Source: Patulibacter sp. (lineage in GTDB: Bacteria; Actinomycetota; Thermoleophilia; Solirubrobacterales; Solirubrobacteraceae). Taken from it: a DNA stretch of 15,770 bases. Every line of letters begins with the position of its first letter. Positions within the stretch are counted from its first letter, which is position 1. The notes beneath the pieces are model-generated. The model saw nothing but the letters and a program-made list of their open reading frames with translations. It was not told the DNA's origin and did no database searches. Where the stretch lies: contig JAVHXX010000037.1 in assembly GCA_031119595.1 (NCBI GenBank), positions 1 through 15,770 of the forward strand, in the 5' to 3' direction. Positions 6,328 to 12,113 of the stretch are shown piece after piece. Made by a program: the position numbers and the translations under genes.

Positions 6328-7751
6328 GCTGCGACCTCCTGTCGGACCGAGGCCGAGAGCGGGCTGCGCTCCCCGTTCCTGGCGGCCGTGATCGACTCGG
6401 CCAGCACGCTCGCGAGCGTGTCGATGTCGGACTTGCTGCGCTGCTCGGTGAGGGCGACCAGCAGACCGCCCTTCCAGTCCTCGCGGACGCGACCGAGGTC
6501 GAAACCGGGGTTGACCCCGCGGTCCTGCGCGAGCGAGACGACCTCGCTCACCTCGACGTCGGCGGGGAGCTGGATCGCGAACTCGCGCACGACCGGCTGG
6601 TCGTGGAGCGCAGTGACGCCGTCGATCGCGGTGAGCGTCTGGCGGGCGTAGTGCGTGCGCTGCACGAGCAGTTCGCCGAGCTCGACGAGGCCGTCGCGGC
6701 CGAGCCACGTGAGGTAGACGACGCCGGCGAGGGCGTTGAGCGCCTGCGAGGTGCAGATGTTGCTCGTGGCCTTCTCGCGGCGGATGTGCTGCTCGCGGGT
6801 CTGGAGGGTGAGGACGAAGCCGCGGCGGCCGTCGGCATCGGCGGTCTCGCCGGCGATGCGGCCCGGCATGCGGCGCACGTGGGCGTTGGTCGCGGCGAAG
6901 AAGCCGAACGACGGGCCGCCGAAGTCGAGGCGGTTGCCGAGGGCCTGGCCCTCCCCCACACACACGTCGACGCCCTGGTTGCCGGGGGCCTCGAGCACGC
7001 CGAGGGCGATCGGGTCGGCCTGGCAGATGGACAGCGCGCCCTGGGCGTGGGCGAGGTCCGAGATGGCCTGGACGTCTTCGATGGCACCGAGGAAGTTCGG
7101 CTGCTGGAAGATCACGGCGCTGACCTCGTCACCGTGCTCGTCGAGGAGCGCCTTCAGGGCGTCCAGGTCGGTGGCGCCGTCCTTGAGGGGGATCTCGACG
7201 ACGTCGGTGCCGTAGCCGACCGACAGCGTCTCGAGGGTGGTGCGGGAGTCCGGGTGCAGCGCCGCGGAGACGAGGTAGCGCGGGCGCTTCGGCGCGGCGA
7301 GCTTCGCGAGGTAGCCGGCAGCGGCGACCGCGCTCGGCCCCTCGTAGACGGAGGCGTTGGACACGTCGAGGCCGGTGAGTTCGCAGATCGCGGTCTGGTA
7401 CTCGAACATCACCTGCAGGCCGCCCTGGCTGACCTCGGGCTGGTACGGCGTGTACGGCGTCAGGAACTCCGAACGGCCGAGGAGCATGTCGATCGCGGCC
7501 GGGATGTAGTGGTCGTACATGCCCGCGCCGAGGAAGGTGATCTCGTCCTCGGCGGACGTGTTCTTCTTCGACAGGTCGAGGAGGTGCGCGTACACGTCCT
7601 GCTCGGGGAGGCCGTCCGGCAGGTCGAGGCCGCCCTGCAGCCGCACGCCCGCCGGGATCTGGGCTTCGAAGATCTCCTCGAGCGAGCCGACGCCGATGGC
7701 GTCGAGCATCGCCGCGCGATCTGGATCGGTGACGGAGGTGTAGCGGCTCAC
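6324..7751 (-). CDS. gcvPA: Glycine decarboxylase (P protein) subunit 1
   Basis: This 475-residue protein has the family start VSRYTSVTDPDRAAML, QPNFLGAIEDV in the middle and the ICTSQALNAL segment of the GcvPA family. It is the N-terminal half of the P protein: it lacks the PLP lysine but forms the heterotetramer with GcvPB. I chose GTG 7751 because family homology starts there and any longer start would enter gcvH; a weak GAGAG lies upstream. The length is slightly above the usual 440-450. It overlaps gcvPB by 4 bases, which should keep the two subunits equimolar. The 95-base gap from gcvH is the largest inside the gcv operon and contains a perfect 8-base hairpin (7805-7830), so P-protein expression may be adjusted separately from T and H. 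Confidence 0.95.
   Translation of the reverse strand: MSRYTSVTDPDRAAMLDAIGVGSLEEIFEAQIPAGVRLQGGLDLPDGLPEQDVYAHLLDLSKKNTSAEDEITFLGAGMYDHYIPAAIDMLLGRSEFLTPYTPYQPEVSQGGLQVMFEYQTAICELTGLDVSNASVYEGPSAVAAAGYLAKLAAPKRPRYLVSAALHPDSRTTLETLSVGYGTDVVEIPLKDGATDLDALKALLDEHGDEVSAVIFQQPNFLGAIEDVQAISDLAHAQGALSICQADPIALGVLEAPGNQGVDVCVGEGQALGNRLDFGGPSFGFFAATNAHVRRMPGRIAGETADADGRRGFVLTLQTREQHIRREKATSNICTSQALNALAGVVYLTWLGRDGLVELGELLVQRTHYARQTLTAIDGVTALHDQPVVREFAIQLPADVEVSEVVSLAQDRGVNPGFDLGRVREDWKGGLLVALTEQRSKSDIDTLASVLAESITAARNGERSPLSASVRQEVAA
6334..6340 (-). promoter_or_regulatory. Strong ribosome binding site for gcvPB
   Basis: AGGAGGT on the minus strand lies inside the 3' end of gcvPA, six bases before ATG 6327. 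It settles the gcvPB start and is the clearest Shine-Dalgarno sequence in the window. Confidence 0.85.
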
Positions 7752-7804
7752 TCGGGTGGCTCTCGGTCCTGGGTCGACTGCGGCGTCGTGCCGCGAGGGG
7801 GATT

Positions 7805-7830
7805 GCCCACCGACGTTAGAGACGGTGGGC
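7805..7830 (-). promoter_or_regulatory. Hairpin in the gcvH-gcvPA gap
   Basis: Perfect 8-base arms (GCCCACCG at 7805-7812, CGGTGGGC at 7823-7830) enclose a ten-base loop, 16 bases after the gcvH stop. A second, smaller GCGGC/GCCGC hairpin lies at 7780-7794. There is no U-run after it on the minus strand. It may be a processing, stabilising or attenuating structure. It does not show glycine riboswitch motifs and is too small for one. Confidence 0.5.
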
Positions 7831-7846
7831 CGAAGGCTGGGTGCGC

Positions 7847-8233
7847 TTAGTCCAGCGAGGTGACGTACGCGGACTGGTCGAGCAGCTGCCCGACCTCGGA
7901 GGGATCGCTCAGGCGCACCTTCACCATCCACCCCGCCTCGTACGGGTCGTCGTTGATCGCCTCGGGCGCGTCGCCCAGGGCGTCGTTGACCTCGACGATC
8001 TCGCCCGAGAGCGGGGCGATGACGTCGGAGACGGCCTTGACCGACTCGACCTCGGCGTAGGACTCGTCCTTGGTGACGGTGGTCCCGACGGCCGGCGGGT
8101 CGAAGAACACGACCTCACCGAGGGCGTCCTGGGCGAACCAGGTGATGCCGAAGGTGGCGACGTCGCCCTCGACCTTGGCCCAGTCGTGGTCCGGGTGGTA
8201 GAGGAGTTCGTCGGGGTAGGACGCGTCGGCCAT
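7847..8233 (-). CDS. gcvH: Glycine cleavage system H protein (lipoyl carrier)
   Basis: The 128 residues match the full family length. The lipoylated lysine is K66 in AEVESVKAVSDV, and the family landmarks GDVATFGITWFAQDALGE and NDDPYEAGWMVKV are present. GcvH carries the aminomethyl group on its lipoyl arm from the P protein to the T protein and is then reoxidised by lipoamide dehydrogenase, which is not encoded here. The start is ATG 8233, which overlaps the gcvT stop by one base (TGATG) and has AAGGA six bases upstream, so translation is probably coupled to gcvT. Lipoate attachment enzymes (LipA, LipB or LplA) must also come from elsewhere. Confidence 0.98.
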   Translation of the reverse strand: MADASYPDELLYHPDHDWAKVEGDVATFGITWFAQDALGEVVFFDPPAVGTTVTKDESYAEVESVKAVSDVIAPLSGEIVEVNDALGDAPEAINDDPYEAGWMVKVRLSDPSEVGQLLDQSAYVTSLD

Positions 8234-9318
8234 CAGAGATCCTTCGACTTGTACAGGGGGCGGGACTCGACGACGGCGGCGCGCTGCTTGCCGCGGACGT
8301 CGATCACGAACGGGGTGCCGGGGGCGGAGTGCTCGCGGGGTACGTACGCGAGACCGATGCCCTTGCCGAGCGACGGCGACATGGTGCCGGAGGTGACCAC
8401 GCCACCACCGACGACGGGGTTGCCCTGACGCGCGATGCCGCCCTCGGTGAGCGAGAACGGCACGAGGACCTCGAGGGTCGACTCGGCGCGGTCGAGGGCG
8501 ACGGCGTCGTGGCCGATGTGGCCGGTCTCCTCCTTGACCGCCCAGCCGAGGGCCGCCTCGATCGGGTTGCGGCCGGCGTCCATGTCGTTGCCGTAGAGGT
8601 GGTAACACGCCTCGAGCCGGAGGGTGTCGCGGGCGGCGAGGCCGATCGGCTTCACGCCGGCGGCCAGGAGCGCGTCGAAGAGGGCGACGGAGTCGGACGG
8701 GGCGACGAGCAGCTCGACGCCGTCCTCGCCGGTGTAGCCGGTGCCGCAGACCAGGACCTCGACCCCGGCGACGGTGAGACGGGCGACGTGGAAGCGCTTC
8801 GGCAGGTCGCCGTCGGCGAGCTGGGCCACGATGCCGCGGGCGGCCGGGCCCTGCACGGCGAGCATCGCGTAGTCGTCGGCGGCGTCGACGAGCACGACCT
8901 CGTCGTGGCCGGCACCCTCCTGGGCGTGGTGTCCGAACCAGGTGAAGTCGGTGCCGTGATTGGCAGCGTTCGTGACGGTGAGGTACTCGTCCTCGGCGAG
9001 GCGGTACGTGAAGATGTCGTCGAAGCAGCCGCCGTCGGGCCGCAGGATCAGCCCGTACTGCGCGCCGCCGACGGGGATCATGCTCACGTCGTTGGTGGTG
9101 AGGTGCTGGAGCGCTCCGAGCGCGCCCGGCCCCTTCGTGATGATCTGCCCCATGTGGGACACGTCGAAGACGCCCGCGTGCTCGCGGACCGCGAGGTGTT
9201 CGGCCCCGACGCCGTCGGCGTACTGGACCGGCATCTCCCACCCCGCGAACGGGACGAGCTTGGCGCCGAGTTCGGCGTGACGGGCGTGAAGCGGAGTACG
9301 GCGCAGGACGGCGGTCAT
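8233..9318 (-). CDS. gcvT: Aminomethyltransferase (glycine cleavage T protein)
   Basis: At 361 residues it is close to the E. coli protein (364). It begins RRTPLHARHAELGAKLVPFAGWEMPVQY, a family signature, and keeps D101 in the CFDDIFTY motif at the same number as the catalytic aspartate known in this family, plus GYTGEDGVEL and the ARDTLRLEACYHLYGNDMD stretch. It moves the methylene group from aminomethyl-lipoyl GcvH to tetrahydrofolate and releases ammonia. ATG 9318 fits the family N-terminus; an in-frame GTG at 9354 is less likely because its only purine-rich stretch is too close. The ribosome site before ATG 9318 is weak. The gene is first in the gcv operon, only 86 bases after ftsZ, a gap with room for a promoter but not for a glycine riboswitch. 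Confidence 0.97.
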   Translation of the reverse strand: MTAVLRRTPLHARHAELGAKLVPFAGWEMPVQYADGVGAEHLAVREHAGVFDVSHMGQIITKGPGALGALQHLTTNDVSMIPVGGAQYGLILRPDGGCFDDIFTYRLAEDEYLTVTNAANHGTDFTWFGHHAQEGAGHDEVVLVDAADDYAMLAVQGPAARGIVAQLADGDLPKRFHVARLTVAGVEVLVCGTGYTGEDGVELLVAPSDSVALFDALLAAGVKPIGLAARDTLRLEACYHLYGNDMDAGRNPIEAALGWAVKEETGHIGHDAVALDRAESTLEVLVPFSLTEGGIARQGNPVVGGGVVTSGTMSPSLGKGIGLAYVPREHSAPGTPFVIDVRGKQRAAVVESRPLYKSKDL

Positions 9319-9364
9319 CGAGCCGCGGAGACTACCAGCGGGGCCGGTTTCCACCCTCGTCGCC

Positions 9365-9389
9365 GAGCGGGCGCGCGGAGCGCCTGCTC
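9365..9389 (-). terminator. Hairpin between ftsZ and gcvT
   Basis: Arms GAGC-x-GGCGC (9365-9374) and GCGCC-x-GCTC (9380-9389) pair over 9 positions with one mismatch around a five-base loop, beginning 16 bases after the ftsZ stop. No U-tract follows. It may partly separate the division cluster from gcv, but the gap is so short that read-through remains possible. Confidence 0.4.
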
Positions 9390-9404
9390 AGCCCGGGAGC
9401 CGGC

Positions 9405-10601
9405 CTACTTCAGGAACGGGGGGATGTCGATGTCGTCGTCTGAGATCTCCAAGGAGGAGCGGGTCGACGAGTCGATCGTGGGGCGCCGGTCGCGGGGTTC
9501 GCTGAGGCGGGTGTCCGAGCGGCCGTAGGACGATTCGCGGCGGCTGGTGCGCGAGGACTCGCGCGGCTCGCGGCCGGTCGCCGAGGGACGTTCGCGACCG
9601 CCGGCCGGGCCGGCGAGGGAGCCACGGCCCGAGCTCGCCTGGCGGCGGCGGATGTCGTGCTCGAAGCCGGTGGCGATCACCGTGACGCGGACCTCGTCGC
9701 CGAGGGAGTCGTCGATGACGGCGCCGAAGATGATGGTGGCGTTCGGGTCGGCGGCGCTGTGGACGATCTCCGCGGCCTCGTTGACCTCGAAGAGACCGAG
9801 TTCGTTGCCGGCGGTGATGTTGAGCAGGATGCCCGTGGCGCCGTCGATCGACTCCTCGAGCAGTGGCGAGGAGATGGCGGCGTTGGCGGCGTCGGCGGCG
9901 CGGCTCTCGCCACCGGACTGGCCGATGCCCATGAGGGCGGAGCCGGCGTCCTGCATGATCGTGCGGACGTCGGCGAAGTCGAGGTTGATCAGACCGGGGA
10001 TCGTGATCAGGTCGGTGATGCCCTGGACGCCCTGGCGGAGGACGTTGTCGGCGTGGGCGAACGCGTCGACGATGGAGGTGCGCTTGTCGACGACGGCGAG
10101 CAGGAGCTCGTTCGGGATGACGATGAGGGTGTCGACGACCTCGCGGAGGCGCTCGATGCCCTCCTCGGCCTGCCGGGAGCGCTGCGCGCCCTCGAAGCCG
10201 AACGGCTTCGTGATGACGCCGACGGTGAGGGCACCGACCTCGCTCTTGGCGATCTCGGCGATGACGGGGGCCGCACCGGTGCCGGTGCCGCCGCCTTCGC
10301 CGGCGGTGACGAAGACCATGTCGGCGCCCTTGAGGGCCTCACGGATCTCGTCGCGCGACTCCTGGGCGGCGCTGAAGCCGACGTCCGGGTCGGCGCCGGC
10401 GCCGAGGCCGCGGGTGAGCTCGGTACCGATGTTCAGGCGGATGTCGGCGTCGCACGTGGCGAGCGCCTGCGCATCCGTGTTGGCCGCGATGAACTCGACG
10501 CCGCGGAGGCCGGCATCGACCATCCGCGAGATCGCGTTCGTGCCAGCGCCGCCGACGCCGACGACCTTGATCACGGCGAGATAACTGCCTGCACTATCCA
10601 T
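9405..10601 (-). CDS. ftsZ: Cell division GTPase FtsZ
   Basis: This 398-residue tubulin homologue polymerises into the division ring. Visible motifs are VVGVGGAGTNA (13-23), the tubulin signature EGGGTGTGAAP (102-112), PNELL, and the T7 synergy loop NLDFADV (206-212). The globular part ends near residue 313. A disordered Arg/Ser/Gly-rich linker (about 318-386) leads to the acidic C-terminal peptide DDDIDIPPFLK (388-398), the usual anchor for membrane tethers and partners. I chose ATG 10601 because SYLAVIKVVG is the usual actinobacterial N-terminus; the longer TTG start at 10703 coincides with the promoter 35 element and would add 34 non-conserved residues. The gene has its own promoter (10675-10703) and a leader of about 67 bases. 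It is the last dcw gene here, followed directly by gcv. Confidence 0.97.
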   Translation of the reverse strand: MDSAGSYLAVIKVVGVGGAGTNAISRMVDAGLRGVEFIAANTDAQALATCDADIRLNIGTELTRGLGAGADPDVGFSAAQESRDEIREALKGADMVFVTAGEGGGTGTGAAPVIAEIAKSEVGALTVGVITKPFGFEGAQRSRQAEEGIERLREVVDTLIVIPNELLLAVVDKRTSIVDAFAHADNVLRQGVQGITDLITIPGLINLDFADVRTIMQDAGSALMGIGQSGGESRAADAANAAISSPLLEESIDGATGILLNITAGNELGLFEVNEAAEIVHSAADPNATIIFGAVIDDSLGDEVRVTVIATGFEHDIRRRQASSGRGSLAGPAGGRERPSATGREPRESSRTSRRESSYGRSDTRLSEPRDRRPTIDSSTRSSLEISDDDIDIPPFLK

Positions 10602-10674
10602 GAGTTCGGTCCATCCGGAGTTGGGGAAGATGATGACAGGTTCTGCCCTGCTCGACCCATCCCTGAGGTTCGCG

Positions 10675-10703
10675 ACCGTAGGGGACGGTCCTGCCTCAGT
10701 CAA
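10675..10703 (-). promoter_or_regulatory. Probable primary-sigma promoter for ftsZ
   Basis: On the minus strand TTGACT (10703-10698) is followed after exactly 17 bases by TACGGT (10680-10675). The 35 element matches 5 of 6 consensus bases and the 10 element keeps the TAnnnT core. Transcription would begin near 10668, giving a leader of about 67 bases before ATG 10601. It lies in a lower-GC patch of a 242-base gap, the natural place for a separate ftsZ promoter. Confidence 0.7.
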
Positions 10704-10751
10704 TCAACCTGTGCTTGACGCATGGGTGATTGCAGGCATTTTCGGCCACCC

Positions 10752-10766
10752 TCGACCCGGGGTCGA
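10752..10766. promoter_or_regulatory. 15-base palindrome upstream of the ftsZ promoter
   Basis: TCGACCC-G-GGGTCGA has perfect 7-base arms around one base, about 50 bases upstream of the 35 element. It could be an activator site for ftsZ or part of the ftsQ 3' structure. Its function cannot be told from sequence. Confidence 0.4.
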
Positions 10767-10800
10767 AGCCTGGGAAGCGGTCACGGTCGCAGCCGGACGA

Positions 10801-10835
10801 CCCTCCACGTGGAGTCGAGGTCGCCGGTGGGAGGG
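10801..10835 (-). terminator. Hairpin just after the ftsQ stop
   Basis: CCCTCCAC (10801-10808) pairs with GTGGGAGGG (10827-10835) with one bulged base, starting 8 bases after the ftsQ stop. The proximal arm is also part of a perfect 12-base palindrome, CTCCACGTGGAG (10803-10814). No U-tract follows. Together with the separate ftsZ promoter it may reduce read-through from the upstream dcw genes. Confidence 0.45.
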
Positions 10836-10843
10836 CTCCGAGG

Positions 10844-11992
10844 CTACGGCGTCGCCGTGCCTCCGAGGGTCGCGCCACCGGTCGTGGAACCGGCACCCGA
10901 CGCGGTCTGGCCGGTCCCGGTCTGCGCGGTGCCGACGGTGCCCGGCTGCGTCTCGGTCTGGGTGTCGGTCGACGGAGCCTGGGTGCCGGTCGAGGCGGTC
11001 CCGGCGCCGGTCTGGGTCGTGGCCGTGCCCGTGGCGGCCGTCCCGGTCGCGGTCCCCGTCCCGGTCGCGGCCGACGGTGCCTGGGTCGCCGTGCCGGTGC
11101 CGGTGCTGACCTGACCCGTGGGCGTCGCCTGCTCGGTCGCCGCCGAGGCAGCAGCCGCCGCCGACGCGGTGTCGAGGCTCGGGGGCGCGTCGGCGTAGCC
11201 GGCGGCGCGCGAGCCGCCGAGGCCACCGACCGCGGGGCGGCCCGGCACGCGGAGGTCGATGTAGGAGGCGCGCGCGGCGGGGCCGTCGGCGATGACGGCG
11301 GCTGCTGCGGCCCACTTGTCGGCGGCGTACTGCGAGTTGCCGAAGATGAGGCGCGGCCCGTGCGACATGACGACCTCGATGCCGGCCTGGCCGGTGCGGA
11401 TCGAGCGGGCCAGCGAGAGGAGCGGCTCGGGGGCGGCGCCGAGGATGCGGAGCACGCCCGTCGCGCCGACCGCCTTCGTCTCGCGGATCTCGACGCCCTC
11501 GATCGAGGTGTCGATCTTCGGGACGTCTGCAGAACCGAGGTGGTCGAGCACGGTGCCGTCGGCGGCGAGCACGAAGGCGCGGCCGCCGATCTCGACGCGG
11601 GCGACGGGAGGCCGCATGACGACGTCGAGGTCGAGGCGGAACGGCGGGTGCGCATGGATCTCGATCGCGGCGACCTGCGGGTAGTCGGCGACGGATTTCA
11701 TGAGGTCGCCCTCGCTGACGGCGAAGGTCGACTGGCCGTGCGCGGTGGTCTCGATCGCCTCGCGGATCTGCGCGGCGTCGCTGCCGGCGATCCCGTTGAC
11801 CTCGAGGTTCCGCGGATGCGCGACCGGGCTGTACACCAGGACGATCCCGATCACCACGAACACGGCCGTGAGGATCAACAGGCCCTTGCCGGCGCCGCGG
11901 CGACTCGGCACCAGACCGCGCAGGACGCGCCCGATCCGGGCGGGCGATGGCAGCCCGGAGGCGAGCGAGGCAGGACGATTCACGGTGCCCAC
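10844..11992 (-). CDS. ftsQ: FtsQ/DivIB-type division protein with a long Thr/Gly/Ala tail
   Basis: This 382-residue protein has a basic cytosolic N-terminus, one membrane helix (about 38-54), a POTRA domain opening at HPRNLEVNGI (about 59-130), and a beta domain ending in the YIDLRVPGRPAVGG strand (244-257). That is the FtsQ/DivIB plan: a bitopic divisome protein that links FtsB and FtsL to the cell-wall synthase complex. The location between murC and ftsZ is the classic ftsQ slot. Residues 258-382 form a low-complexity extracytoplasmic tail of Thr, Gly, Ala and Ser, such as TGTGTATQ repeats, which standard FtsQ lacks. The GTG start at 11992 is tentative; GTG 11983 would remove only three residues. 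A 120-base gap with a strong hairpin separates it from murCB, and a hairpin follows its stop. Confidence 0.85.
   Translation of the reverse strand: MGTVNRPASLASGLPSPARIGRVLRGLVPSRRGAGKGLLILTAVFVVIGIVLVYSPVAHPRNLEVNGIAGSDAAQIREAIETTAHGQSTFAVSEGDLMKSVADYPQVAAIEIHAHPPFRLDLDVVMRPPVARVEIGGRAFVLAADGTVLDHLGSADVPKIDTSIEGVEIRETKAVGATGVLRILGAAPEPLLSLARSIRTGQAGIEVVMSHGPRLIFGNSQYAADKWAAAAAVIADGPAARASYIDLRVPGRPAVGGLGGSRAAGYADAPPSLDTASAAAAASAATEQATPTGQVSTGTGTATQAPSAATGTGTATGTAATGTATTQTGAGTASTGTQAPSTDTQTETQPGTVGTAQTGTGQTASGAGSTTGGATLGGTATP
10847..11221 (-). repeat. Low-complexity region encoding the FtsQ tail
   Basis: This stretch codes for about 125 residues made mainly of Thr, Gly, Ala, Ser and Gln. Imperfect short repeats such as GTCCCGGTCGCGG and GGTGCCGGTC recur, most densely around 11000-11110. 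The frame stays intact throughout, so it looks like a genuine expanded tail rather than a decayed gene end. Confidence 0.75.
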
Positions 11993-12025
11993 TTCGCCGC
12001 GCGCGGTCCGCCCCCTCCCTCGGCA

Positions 12026-12046
12026 CGCGCACGTTCGACGTGCGCG
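12026..12046 (-). promoter_or_regulatory. 9-base-pair hairpin in the ftsQ leader
   Basis: CGCGCACGT-TCG-ACGTGCGCG has perfect 9-base arms with a three-base loop. It lies 67 bases after the murCB stop and 33 bases before the ftsQ start. It lacks a following U-tract. It could be a terminator-like brake, an RNA stability element, or, as DNA, a dimer binding site. Confidence 0.5.
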
Positions 12047-12113
12047 GCCGTCGTGGCGCGGTGGCGCGCCCTGCGCGCCGCGTGCCGCGGCCCCGAGAGC
12101 GCCCGCGGTCGGG

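Noticed and set aside
4639..6651. 670-codon open frame on the plus strand, antisense to gcvPB
   Set aside because: It mirrors gcvPB codons in a high-GC genome; the product is Arg/Val/Asp/Leu-rich with no domain motif, while the minus strand encodes a clear GcvPB.
9319..9404. Glycine riboswitch before gcvT
   Set aside because: The gap is only 86 bases and lacks the conserved glycine-aptamer core; the 95-base gcvH-gcvPA gap fails for the same reasons.
10602..10703. Longer FtsZ starting at TTG 10703
   Set aside because: The added 34 residues are not FtsZ-like, and the TTG is part of a strong 35 promoter element, so it would lie upstream of the transcript.
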